Assembly (NCBI GenBank): GCA_963691705.1
Contig: OY829541.1
Location: 39,325,661 to 39,389,660 of the forward strand
Length of the DNA: 64,000 nucleotides
Direction of reading: 5' to 3'
DNA from: Viola odorata
Lineage: Eukaryota > Streptophyta > Magnoliopsida > Malpighiales > Violaceae
The position numbers were made by a program, and so were the translations under genes. The notes below the pieces were generated by a model. That model was not told where the DNA came from and did no database searches. It saw nothing but the letters and a program-made list of their open reading frames with translations. How positions within the stretch are numbered: position 1 is the first letter of the stretch; each line of letters begins with the position of its first letter. This document shows positions 43,990-53,814 of the stretch, piece by piece.

Positions 43990-44295
43990 ATGGATGAATT
44001 GCATATGCATGGGGGAAACTCAAGCAATGGAGAGAGCCCACAAGAGGTAGCGAGTATGATAAACCTGCATGTACTCTTAATGCACCTTTTGGCTTGGGAT
44101 AATGACCTCGATCTCATGGCTGTAGAAAATGGTTATATGTCAGCAGCATCTGCTGAGAAGGCATTGCTGTTTGATCTTCTTTATGGGATTTTAGATTCAG
44201 AGCTTAGAGAGGTGGAGGATTTCATCAATAGTATCCAAGCACAGATTATTGATTCCCGACAGAAAGTACTAAGGATAATTTGTAGCTTGATATGA
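43990..44295 (+). pseudogene. Captured fragment of a WIT1/WIT2-like gene (WPP-interacting tail-anchored protein)
   Basis: The 101-residue frame contains N-L-H-V-L-L-M-H, then S-A-E-K-A-L-L-F-D-L-L-Y-G-I-L-D-S-E and a Q-A-Q-I-I-D-S-R-Q-K end. The order and spacing match the N-terminal region of plant WIT1/WIT2 proteins, which tether RanGAP and WIP/SUN complexes at the nuclear envelope. The coiled-coil body and tail anchor are absent, so only one exon-sized piece is present. It is inside the hAT ends and on the transposase strand. The frame is open, but I cannot tell if it is expressed. The match is from memory of the family; a search would be decisive. Confidence 0.6.
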
Positions 44296-45135
44296 GTTGT
44301 AGGTCCCTTTTACAATTTACAGAAATGCAGCATTTGTAGCTTGATAATTTGTAGCTTGATATGACATTTTACAGAATGCAGCATTCAGCTTTGCATTTTT
44401 GTCTGTTACCCTACTTAAAATTGAATTTAATGTGGCAGCATAAAATTGAGTATGACCCTGTGTTGAATATTTTGCCAATTTAGGATGGCAGGGGTGGATT
44501 TAATGCTTGTTCGCTGCTGTTTACTATCATAGTTGCTGTAATGGATTATTGAGGTTGCTATAATGGATTATAGAGGTTGTCAAATTGTAGTGGATTTAAC
44601 GTATTTATGATCACAATTTTATTGTTCAACTCGACCCTAAACTATAAAACTCGACTCTAAATGGTCAAATTCGAAGCTAAATGGTCAAACCTGAGCCTAA
44701 ATGGTCAAACTCGAACTTAAATGGTCAAACCCGAGGTTAAATGGTCAAACCCGAGCCTAAATTGTCAAACCTGAGCCTAAATGGTCAAACCCGAGACTAA
44801 ATGGTCAAACCCGAGCTTAAACGATAAAACCATCATACATAGTCAAAATCGAGTCACTTAATCAAATTTTATCAAAATCTATATTTTTTTATCAAACATA
44901 ATATTTTTAATCTTATTTAATAAAAAAAAAATATTTATTAAGTAGATATAATTTAAATGGGTGTAAATGGGTATAAATGGATGGGTATAATTTAATGGGT
45001 GTAAATGGGTATGGGTACCCATTTAAAAAATTATATGGGTAATAAATGGGTATGATACCCATACCCACCCATACCCATTTAATCTCCACCCATACCCACC
45101 CATACCCACCCATACCCACCCATTTGCCACCCCTA
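44296..45135 (+). other. 3' region of the hAT element with 20-bp tandem repeat
   Basis: At about 44,631-44,830 some ten copies of a 20-bp unit TAAATGGTCAAACCCGAGCC (with variants) stand in tandem. An A/T-rich stretch and a terminal region dense in CCCATACCCAC words follow at 45,040-45,120. No gene is supported. Confidence 0.8.
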
Positions 45136-45576
45136 CTCTGAAGGCAAGAAGAGCGTTATGATCAGAGCCGCTATTGTTGGATGCGGCTGCAGCTAAAGGA
45201 ACAAAAGTGATTAAGAGAAAGAATAATAACATAGTTCTCATGCAAAATGATTCAAAAAATAGGTTGTTTTCTTGATCTTGGACGTTTTTACGATGTTACG
45301 GGAGAAATTGTTTGTTGTTTCTGCTTTGAATGCTTTTTTTGAATACATAATTCTAAAGAGAGATATAAAATACTAGGGATGTTATAGTGTAGTGAATGCA
45401 AGTGAACAATAAAGATTCACATAACTATATAATACCTGATATTTATATTTTTTAAAACTTTAGTAAAATCAACCCTTAAAAGTTATACACTTAGCATCAT
45501 TGTGTATCCTGAAGGAAAGACACTTAAATTTTCTATTGTTAATTTAAGTATTTCAAATGATATTAAAAAAGGTTTC
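45136..45576 (-). pseudogene. LRR unit 2, signal peptide part and 5' flank
   Basis: The ATG at 45,241 (minus) opens an intact signal peptide (M-R-T-M-L-L-F-F-L-L-I-T-F) and the start of the LRR N-terminal domain (H-N-A-L-L-A-F-R), and is then cut by the hAT element at 45,135. Bases 45,242-45,576 align with the flank of unit 1. Element G begins at 45,577. Confidence 0.82.
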
Positions 45577-46023
45577 TGATAACAATAGAGACAATCTCAG
45601 GGGCATTATCGTCCTTATACCCTGCGTTGAGGTCGGAACCCTGTAGCCCCTATCGGCCGTTTGCAGCGAAAGTTGCCGCCGCTCGCCAAGGGAAAAATCC
45701 TGGGATGGTAGGCTGCCGTCCATGACATCACTTGAAGCTACCGTCCATGACGTCACTCGAAGCGTTATCTTTCCTAGATAACGCCCACCCGCTAGAGGTA
45801 ACGCCCTCGCTTGGCTTATAAATACCCCACCATTCGAAACACAAGGTAAGCCTTCTCGAATCCCTGCCATTTTGAACAACCATACTAACTTAAGCATCTA
45901 AGTGTCTACGCCGGAGCCCCCTCCCCCCCCTCCGGCGCCTTGCAGGTGCACTCGACGGCAACTACAGTGACTCCGAGCGGCCATAATCCTCATCCCGATC
46001 ATCCAGAAGTTCGAATCTTATCC
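45577..46023 (+). repeat. 5' LTR of element G
   Basis: 447 bp. A TATA motif TATAAATA at 45,817-45,824 is followed by the segment GTGTCTACGCCGGAGCCC shared with E and H. The end is TTATCC where E and H have TTATCA. Confidence 0.82.
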
Positions 46024-46026
46024 AAC

Positions 46027-46045
46027 TGGTGCTTTCGTTGAGAGA
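46027..46045 (+). promoter_or_regulatory. Primer-binding site of element G
   Basis: TGGTGCTTTCGTTGAGAGA differs at two positions from the site in E and H. Three bases separate it from the LTR. Confidence 0.6.
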
Positions 46046-46110
46046 TTTGGTTCATTAAGTGAGCGTCCTTAATAGCCAAGCTCCATTTTTCCAGGAAGAT
46101 CGGAACGATC

Positions 46111-46309
46111 ATGGCTTCTGATTCGGAGTCCACACGACCTTCATCCTCTAATATTCCTTTTGCGATCCGTAGACAGCTATTTCCTTTTGCCACTACTGAC
46201 GTCTCTGTAGCGGCACAGGAGATTACTCTGGAATCTTCAGATCTCCCCTTTAGATCAATAGGAGGAACACCCTCTTCTCAGATGAACATCTCTCTATCCC
46301 AGATGGCGG
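46111..46309 (+). pseudogene. gag N-terminus of element G (cut by H)
   Basis: Starts M-A-S-D-S-E and continues with P-F-A-I-R-R-Q-L-F-P-F-A-T-T, parallel to the start of H's gag at 46,980. The frame beyond 46,310 runs into the LTR of H and is not gag. Confidence 0.8.
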
Positions 46310-46897
46310 TGATAACAATACACTTAACGCCAAGGGGAATTTTCATCTTATACCTCGTGTTAGGGGTAGAAAGTTATTGTCCCTACCGCTCAGACACCAT
46401 CGAGGCTATCGCCTCACTCCATGTGATCCATACTGGGATGGTCGACATCAGCGAGGGGGTCCCACACGTCACTTTGCCATGACACACGGCGTTATCCCAT
46501 CCCAGGCCAAAAATGGCGTCCCACGAAGAGCATAGGTGTTGCTTTGCCTAGGTAACACCTACCCCCATATACATATCTAACACAACGATAGCACACCGTT
46601 GGCGAGGAGTGCCAACCTCCTGACTGGCCCGTTAGCGCCCTATATGATCGAGCTCCCCAAAAAGCACTCCACTTTTCACCTATAAATCCCCCCCCCCCCC
46701 CCCCCCCCCCCGCGTAATCCAGAAAGAGGGTAAGTCGGAAGCTCTGCTACTTTCACTACTCATACTGACTTAGGCATCGGAGTGTTTACGCCGGGGACCC
46801 CCTCCGGCGCTTTACAGGTACACCGGCCGGCCGCAGACGGTGTGTCTAGGAAGCCATTTTTCCGCTTACCCTTCGACAAAGAAGTCAAATCTTATCA
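46310..46897 (+). repeat. 5' LTR of element H with a 24-base C tract
   Basis: 588 bp, TGATAACAATAC to TCTTATCA. The TATA motif TATAAAT (46,681-46,687) runs directly into 24 consecutive C (46,688-46,711), where G has only TACCCCACC. The rest matches G and E. Confidence 0.85.
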
Positions 46898-46900
46898 AAT

Positions 46901-46919
46901 TGGTGCTTTCATTGAGAGC
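46901..46919 (+). promoter_or_regulatory. Primer-binding site of element H
   Basis: TGGTGCTTTCATTGAGAGC, identical to the site in E, three bases from the LTR end. Confidence 0.65.
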
Positions 46920-46979
46920 TTTGGTTTTATTAAGTGAGCGTCCTTAATAGCTAAGCTCTGTCTTGAAAATTGGAGGATT

Positions 46980-47668
46980 ATGGCTTCTGACACAGATCCC
47001 GCGCTGTCCCAGTCTTCTAGCCTTCCGTTTTCTACTCGCAGGCAACTTTTCCCTTTCGCCACTTCTGATGCTTTTACCACGGTACAAGAAATTCCCCCAG
47101 GAATGTCAGATCTCTCCTTTGACAAACAACGGGAATATTTGTGTCCCATGCGTATACTCCCTTATCCCAGATAGCGGGACCCAGTCATTCTACTCCCCAT
47201 TCGAGGGGACCTGCGGTAGGTGGCGCGGGCAACCCTCTCGTGAATTCGATATCAGCCCTTCAAGCTCAACTAGACCAGCTGACAGAGTTAGCTGCAGGAT
47301 TCACGCCCCATGTTTCAGGACCTAGCGTACCCTCCCAGATAGTTTTCACTCCATCTATCGTCACTGAGCGACCATTGTCGCCTCGGCAATCTAGAGGATT
47401 TCCGTTATCCCTACCTTTGTCATCGGCCCCTGTCAATGTCATGCAACTCGCGCATAGGCGCGTCGAACCTTCTGAGCAGTATAGGAGGGAAGCTCCTGTT
47501 TCTGAAGGGGAGCATTGGCACGACGAATATAAAGATCATTTGAATGACAGGCGAGGCGAAATGCTCAGGGACCCATCTCCTAGGCACAGTGAGAGGTCGA
47601 GTAGTAGGAGGCATCGGACCCGAACGCCAAGGAGTCGCAGCCGATCTCCCAGACGGCATCATGGATAA
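46980..47668 (+). pseudogene. gag N-terminal half of element H
   Basis: The ATG 46,980 opens a frame that shifts near 47,150 and continues to 47,668 through a segment homologous to A (9312-8839) and E. It shows N-S-I-S-A-L-Q-A-Q-L-D, T-E-L-A-A-G-F-T-P and an Arg/Ser-rich end R-S-R-S-P-R-R-H-H. The capsid domain and everything downstream is deleted. Confidence 0.82.
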
Positions 47669-47671
47669 GAT

Positions 47672-48001
47672 TTGAATGAGGAGAGGTTACGGGCTAACCT
47701 TGATGCGTTACCAGAATTGCAAGAGGAAACCCTTCTGAAAATGCTACATTACAAACAAAAAATGGCGCGATATCACAACAGGCGCGTCAGAGAACGGTTG
47801 CTGAAAATAGGCGACCTGGTACTCAGAGACAAACGAGCGGCTGGTCAATGCATGGGGAAACTCAGTCCGAACTGGGACAGGCCATACCGCATTACCCAAG
47901 CCATCGGGAAGGGAGCGTATCACCTGGAAACACTTGACGGTACCCCCTTACCTAACTCTTGGAACATAGCTCGTTTGAAATTATACCATGCTAGAATCTG
48001 A
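47672..48001 (+). pseudogene. Integrase C-terminal fragment of element H
   Basis: The 109-residue open frame aligns with E's 24,960-24,610. It carries L-N-E-E-R-L-R-A-N-L-D-A-L-P, then R-R-V-R-E-R-L-L, G-D-L-V-L-R-D-K and L-P-N-S-W-N-I-A-R-L-K. It starts only four bases after the gag stop, marking the deletion junction. Confidence 0.88.
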
Positions 48002-48111
48002 TATCTCTCTGCACATTTCGCTAACGCCAACCCGGACTTGTGCTAACGCTCGAATAGAGAATATTCTTGTGTGTTTTGTGGCTAATTGTATGCAGATAAT
48101 AAAAGGTGCCA

Positions 48112-48580
48112 GGAGTGAAAAGTCCTATCCTTGTGACGGCTGGTCCTGATCAGACGGCTTACTAAGACGAGGTACGCGCCTGACATACCTAAAATTTAGT
48201 GTTGGGAGTGAAAAGTCATATCCTTGTGGTAGCCACGCTAACACAGGTGGGCCATTGAGACGAGGCACGTCCTGACACCCCCGGGAGTGAAAAGTCCTAT
48301 CCTTGTGGTAAACCGGACTAACATAGACGGCCCACTAAGACGAGGCACAGCCCGGCATCCCTGGGAGTGAAAAGCCCTATCCTTGTGCAGACCGTGCTCG
48401 TGGAGACGGCTCGCCAAGATGAGGCACACCCCAGAGAGATAGTAACTCCATCCCGGAAGTGAAAATCCTATCCTTGTGATAACCATGCTAATATAGACGG
48501 CTCACTAAGACGAGGGTACGATTCTGGGATGTGAGGTCAACGCCTGAAAGTGAAAAACCTAGCCTTGTGATGGTCGGTCC
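48112..48580 (+). repeat. Minisatellite downstream of pol, element H (six units)
   Basis: Cores like AGTGAAAAGTCCTATCCTTG occur near 48,113, 48,202, 48,280, 48,363, 48,454 and 48,545, about 80-90 bp apart. Linking blocks such as GACGGCTCACTAAGACGAGG match the array of E in inverted orientation. Confidence 0.87.
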
Positions 48581-49529
48581 TGATCCGACGGCTCACTAAG
48601 ATGAGGCACTTTCCAGGGCGATCGTGAAAATATGGAAATGCAAAGAATCGCGAAATCCCAGCGAGTAACCAGATGGGAAATCCCTGGTGAAGATAGCTGG
48701 TAGAGAAAGGGATACGAGCGACATCGGTAACAACACCCCGAGACGGAAGCGAGAAGGCTCCTATGGGTAACTAATGTCTATTATTGTACGTCATTTTACT
48801 AATAACCTATGATTGAGAATGTGCAGAGATATCATTTCGACGACGAAGAGATTGACGCTCGTGCAAACAACAATGTTACGAGACCCATTATTGGGATTGA
48901 CATCCTATTGACACCAACGATCTTGTTATCGTGACTCGAGAAACATGGTCTAAAGGATATTTGTACTATGTCTCTCTCTCTCTGGCAACTAGTTCCATGG
49001 AAAGGGATACGTTTACATGGCACCCTCAGCTATTAATCGAGAATATCTACAACAACGCGATTATACGCTACGCGTCATTGCGAATAGCAGTCGTGGTCTC
49101 TATCTTCTATGAGTTCTTATCTCTGAGAATGCTGAACGATAGGTAAAATATGCATGACGAGGTCATGTCACGATATCTAGGGAAACACCTATCATCAATA
49201 TTGATGATTTATCGACTGAATGGCAATGCTATAGCCAGCCTACTTCTACTAAAATTTGTTACCTTGCGGCATCAAGTTCAGACCCGTTGGCGTTATCGTG
49301 GTGATAATGATGCCACTGTCATGTTGAAAGAAGCTCGAAGAGAAAGAAATAAGGAAAAGGAAGTCAGCAGCAAAAGAAATTAGTAAGCCGAATACATGAT
49401 TGTTCAAAAACACCCTTGAGGGGTCACAAAAAACAAAAGTCAAAGTTTTAAAGTTTTGAGGGCAAAGACAAAAATGGATGACTCCCGATATTCAAGGAAA
49501 TGAGCAATAACACCTAGGGTGTGTTGGTC
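48581..49529 (+). other. 3' spacer of element H
   Basis: The first 130 bp align with E at 23,830-23,930. The rest is unmatched. No gene is supported; the short frames here (for example 48,931-49,146) show no recognised motif. Confidence 0.5.
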
Positions 49530-50483
49530 CTACGAACTCCCCTGCCCCTTATAGCCCATTGCCTTGGCTTGGTGAAAACCCTCGTCTGTGAGATCGGTGG
49601 ACTTCTTCATGAAAGCGTCAGTAAGGGCGGCACCTTGATACACCCATTCTCCGTGAATTTCCATAAAGCAGTTGGCCATGATAGCGGCAGTCCTCTCGAC
49701 GTACCACATATACTTGTCTGTCGTCTCCCTCTCCAGCACCGTTCTTTCCTCTATTAATGTCACTTTCTCCCCCTCCAATGTGGCACTCTTAACTCTCTCT
49801 GCCGCCAGAGCAATGTCAAGACTGGACACCTGCTCTCTTGCCTCTTTCTAATCCTTCTTGGCCATTGCCAAGGCCAGTAGCAATCCTTGACGTTCCTCTA
49901 ATAACTTCTTCTTTTCTTCTTGTTCCTTGGAAAGCCCGTCTAAGGAAGCGATAAGGGAAGCGACCTTGTGCGACATATGTTCCGCCCAGTAGTGAAACTT
50001 AGAAAAACTAGTGAAGAAGTTGGAGCGCAACGAATTTATCTGCTCATCTTCAGCCCGAGAAAGGAACGCCTCTCGCTCTTCAGGGGACGTTAGCACATAA
50101 GCAGCTAAGAAAGAAGAAGTCGCGGCGGAACTGTCGCCCCCAACAGCCACAAATCTAGAACTGAACAACTTGGTCAAGTCAAGTTGATGAGTGACAGGAC
50201 CAGACTCACTCATCGAGCTCAGATCGGCCATGAGATGGGGCGTGACGACCCCTCCCCCGAAGCACCAAAACATCGGAGCATTAGAAGGAATGAAGACCAT
50301 TGTAGAAGGAGACGGAGGTTGATTAGAGGAGGTACCCCCGTGAAGCCCAAAAGAACCGTGGGGCTGATAACCCGAAAAACTAGACAAGTCTTCGCTGAAG
50401 CCCAAGGCGTTGGAGAAGGGAGGAATGGACGTGACAAAGGAATTAGGTGAAGTCTCGAAGGACCCAGGAACACCCATGCTCCC
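49530..50483 (-). pseudogene. Antisense ORF of element H, C-terminal part (homologue of AS3)
   Basis: On the minus strand, opposite to H's gag, the frame runs from the D junction at 50,483 to 49,530 with one TAG at 49,848-49,850. The parts correspond one by one to AS3: P-G-S-F-E-T-S-P, S-G-Y-Q-P-H-G-S, G-G-T-S-S-N-Q-P-P-S-P, V-T-H-Q-L-D-L, L-T-S-P-E-E-R-E and a coiled coil with K-E-Q-E-E-K-K-K-L-L-E-E-R. It ends with A-N-C-F-M-E-I-H-G-E. The homologous N-terminal side continues at 63,843-63,998 after D. Function unknown. Confidence 0.8.
50479..50483. repeat. 5-bp target-site duplication of element D (left copy, CTCCC)
   Basis: CTCCC before the LTR start TGATCGTC at 50,484, repeated at 63,838-63,842 after the right LTR. 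Confidence 0.93.
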
Positions 50484-52140
50484 TGATCGTCAGTCAAATG
50501 AAGATTTATAATGCCCACAACGTGTGTGCACAAGGGATTGTGAGGGACTGGTTTAAGGTCTTGAGTGAAATCGCAGGACAAGAGCACGAAAAGTAACAAT
50601 CAGGGGGGGTTTTACTTGGCTAAACGAGTTAGCCAAGATAGATTTGGGAGCTAACAATTTCTATCTAGGAAAGCAGTATTCGGGGTCTCGAATGTCACGT
50701 TCGAGGTCCCGAATGGTAAAGTAAGCAAATCAGTAAATGAGTACAGAAATATCAAACAAAGATGAAATAGTCACAAATAATCAAATAAAGAAGGATTCTC
50801 AGCAAAGACATTCTTGGGTTGCATTCGGGGGCTCGATCGTCATCGGCTCAAGGTTATTCTATTCAAGACATCATAGAAATGACATAGGGACCAAATTCCT
50901 CGGATATCCCCTACTTTTCTCTTAGGAAAAACTACCCCCCATTTCCACATATGAGGTAGTCTTGACAGTTTGCCATCCCTCCAAGCACGAATGCGGGAGG
51001 GCCATACTCAAACTGCCCATGAAGATAAGAAAAGACAGATCTAGAGCTAAAAGTTCCTCAGTTTGTCAGGCTCGTGACCTCGCTCTAATCAATTACTCAC
51101 CCTATCTATTCGAGACCACTTCAGCGTAGTCAAGACTAAACAGATACCTACTTGTTCCATGCAATTTTCCTTCCGTATTCATCACACAAATGACAGCGTT
51201 CACACCAAATAATAATCAGTTGATCAAGCCTCAAATTATTTCATGCAAAGATGTAATTAAAATGATAAGCAATTGAATATGACATCGAGAATATATTAAG
51301 CATATTAAGGCCTCGAATCTGCCCTTGCAACCCTTGAATAACCCTTGCTAAGAATTAAAGATTTAGCTACTCATGCTTGAACATGAACAATTAATAATTG
51401 AAGAAACCATAATAAGTAAATAAATAGATGAAGGGAAGAAGACTTTGTTACTAAAAATCTGTTTGAAGCCCCACGGCAAGGTTGAAGATGAGCTAACAAG
51501 AACTAGAGAGAGAAACTAGAGAGAAGTCTAAGAAAACTAAAACTAATGATTTTCCAAAACTATCCTAAGTGATAAAATGATAAGAGATGATCCCCTCACT
51601 ACTCTTAGATGCTCCTTATATAATAGAGCTCTAAGCATAAAATATCTTCAGCCTAAAACTAGGGACAAAATGCATTAAATGAAAGCCTACTAAAATGGAT
51701 CCATGCTCCCTAAAGCACAAAGCTGAAAAAGCATAAAGTTGTCTGATTTTCCCAGCTTTGGCAGGTTTGGACTGGGCTCAAGGGCTAAGATGGTCAGAGC
51801 GGTAGGTATTTGGTGGTCAGTCTAGACTGCTGGAACAGTGTCAAAGGAGGCACATGGAAGCTCTGGCAAGAGGACACGTGGAAATGTCATTCTTCGCCCT
51901 TCGGGGTCCCTAACGGAGAATCTGATTCGGGACCTTGAACGCTGCTTTGGACTCGGGACCTCGACTTTTGGTCTTGAAGCTCAAAACTGCACAAAATACT
52001 CCCAAAGTGCATCTTTTCACATAAACTCCCTATTTAGGCCTAGATCTGCAATAGTAGTGAAAACAAGGGTAAATTAGCAGAATCATGCCTTAAATGGGTG
52101 AGAAAATGGGGAGAAAATCGTGCATAAAAATATGCTATCA
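50484..52140 (-). repeat. 3' LTR of element D
   Basis: 1657 bp, TGATCGTC to GCTATCA, aligned with 62,137-63,837. It lacks about 37 bp present near 62,190 in the other LTR and has a shorter G run near 50,606. A minus-strand TATA motif (TATATAAG) lies near 51,613. Confidence 0.94.
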
Positions 52141-52155
52141 AATAATCCCCACACT
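52141..52155 (-). promoter_or_regulatory. Polypurine tract of element D
   Basis: The minus strand reads AGTGTGGGGATTATT directly before the 3' LTR. It is the same type as in B. Confidence 0.85.
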
Positions 52156-52859
52156 GCCCAATGCTCGCCCTCGAGCATTCACAAAATTTTAAAACAGTCC
52201 CCAAAACAGAACAGACACACCAAACCATAGCACAGAGAACAAGCACGCTATTCTCAAGATTCGGGACCCCGAATGAAAACAGACTCTGCCTAGATACACC
52301 TGCATCAAATCAGAAGGATAACGACCCTTAAGAATAGACTTTTCTACATCAGCCTATTAACCAGCAGTCCTCACATGGATCGGTGTTTGCACTCACGCTC
52401 ATGAACAAGGCTAGGTGTTTAAACACTCAAGTATGCAAAAAAAATGCAGCACAAAACCAAGTTTGCACATCAATCCAAGTACATTAGACATATGCATAGG
52501 CAATCCAGCAATCAAAAGACTTCACATCAAGGGCAAGAAGGGGAAACAAAGAAAATAATTGATGAGAGGAAATGGAAGAAGCGTATTGAGAAGAGAAAGT
52601 GGAGAAGAGGGAAAGTAAGGAAGTGAAATGAGAAGGTGGTGAAACCAACTCAAACCTGGAACGCTCCCTTGGCAGAAGGAATCGAGATGGTGAGACAATG
52701 TTGCTGAGGGCGAAAGCTAGACTAGGTTTTTTTCTTCGAGGGGGATCCTTGCTTTCTCCACTCGGGACCTTAGCTCGGGACCTTGAATGAACGTTGGCTG
52801 TTGATTCTCCTTTTCTTCATGAAATTTGGTCTCTTCTCTCTCTCTTTTATTTATATTTC

Positions 52860-52892
<33 letters not shown>

Positions 52893-53814
52893 TCGAGAGA
52901 GAGAGATCTGAATTGAGGATCGAGACCTTGTTCTTCGGGGGCTGGATATTCTGATTTCACTTCCCCACACTTGTATTTTTCTGTGGGTGGGAAGTGATTT
53001 TTCGTTCCGGTCTGCCCTTGATTTCTTCGTTTTAGCTTCGAGGTCTTGAATTGGCACCAGTATTCGGGGTCTTGAATTTGGGGGATCCCCACACTTCGCC
53101 TTTGTTGCTTCATTTGTCTAGTCTAGCCCTCGATAGTGCTCCCAACAACATTGCTTCACCTGCCAAGAGTAGGATCAAGGAAAATTCAAATGGTTAGAAT
53201 TGGAGAGGTCAAGAAGGGAGAACAGAACAGAAAAAAAATGAGAGAGAACAATTCGATGCGAGAACTTAATCTTTTTGCTACTTTCCTATGTGTAAATGTG
53301 TCTATACCTATGGATATCATGCAAACCCAGTCAGTACCTTAGTCATACATTTCACTCAAGCAATAAATATAGGCATGGGGGTTTAACTGCTCACAAGGTG
53401 TCAATTCGTGACTACTGGTGTCTAGGTCTTGAAGCAGATATAAGGCATAACAGGTAAAGAATGAATCATTCGGGACCTTGACTATAGACAACATTTTATT
53501 CTATGTGCATAAGTCAGGTGTGTGTCCATCATTGGGGCGTTTTTCAAAATCTAGGCAAAAATCTGAGAATAAAAATAAAAATAAAGAAAAACTAAAAGTA
53601 TCATGCATAAACTTAGGAAAAATAAACTAGGGAATAAAACATGCATAAAATGAAATGTACTAGCAGTTCAAACTCCTCCCCACACTTAGGCATCGCATTG
53701 TCCTCAATGCGGGAAGGAGACAAAAAGATGGCAGTTTTAATTAAAGCAGAAAAGGAAATTGTTTAACATGAGATAAACAGCCCACGCAGGGGCAAAGATT
53801 GAAATTGTTCGGGA
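52156..53814 (-). other. 3' non-coding region of element D
   Basis: No gene is supported. It holds three further AAGTGTGGGG copies (52,963; 53,087; 53,678), a T-rich stretch at 52,860-52,895, several TCGGGACCTTGA-type words and a perfect 7-bp hairpin with loop TCCT at 53,694-53,711. Blocks align with fragment F. Confidence 0.78.
53694..53711 (-). other. Hairpin with TCCT loop downstream of the 3' ORF, element D
   Basis: CGCATTG (53,694-53,700) pairs with CAATGCG (53,705-53,711) around TCCT. The stem sequence differs from B and C at paired positions, while pairing and loop are kept. Confidence 0.8.

Larger units (their letters stand above)
40062..45135 (+). mobile_element. hAT transposon (RICESLEEPER-like) inserted in LRR unit 2
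   Basis: Comparison with unit 1 gives the insertion point exactly. CTCTG (40,057-40,061) and CTCTGAAG (45,136-45,143) flank it, which fits an 8-bp hAT target duplication whose left copy has lost three bases. The right terminus reads TAGGGGTGGCAAATG inward. The left keeps only (T)GGCAAA, so about six terminal bases are missing there. Both subterminal regions are dense in ATGGGTA words. The element carries a transposase gene and a captured plant gene fragment. Confidence 0.88.
45577..46309 (+). mobile_element. Element G: Tat-like retrotransposon, left end (LTR, primer site, gag start)
   Basis: The LTR starts TGATAACAATAG at 45,577 in the 5' flank of LRR unit 2. The primer site follows, and gag begins at the ATG 46,111, matching H's gag start. 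At 46,309 the gag is cut by the LTR of H. Bases before the cut (TATCCCAGATGGCGG) correspond to H's own gag near 47,160-47,175, so H inserted into G. G's other end is beyond the window. Confidence 0.82.
46310..50483 (+). mobile_element. Element H: Tat-like retrotransposon with large pol deletion, part left of D
   Basis: It has an LTR (46,310-46,897), primer site, gag N-terminal half, an abrupt junction at about 47,668 to the integrase C-terminus (47,672-48,001), the minisatellite and an antisense ORF. D is inserted in the antisense ORF at 50,483/50,484; H resumes at 63,843 and leaves the window. Protease, RT, RNase H and integrase core are missing, so H depends on other elements for enzymes. 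Confidence 0.85.

Noticed and set aside
53136..53342. Short plus-strand frame in the 3' region of D
   Set aside because: Purine-rich low-complexity sequence; no similarity to the corresponding region of B or F.
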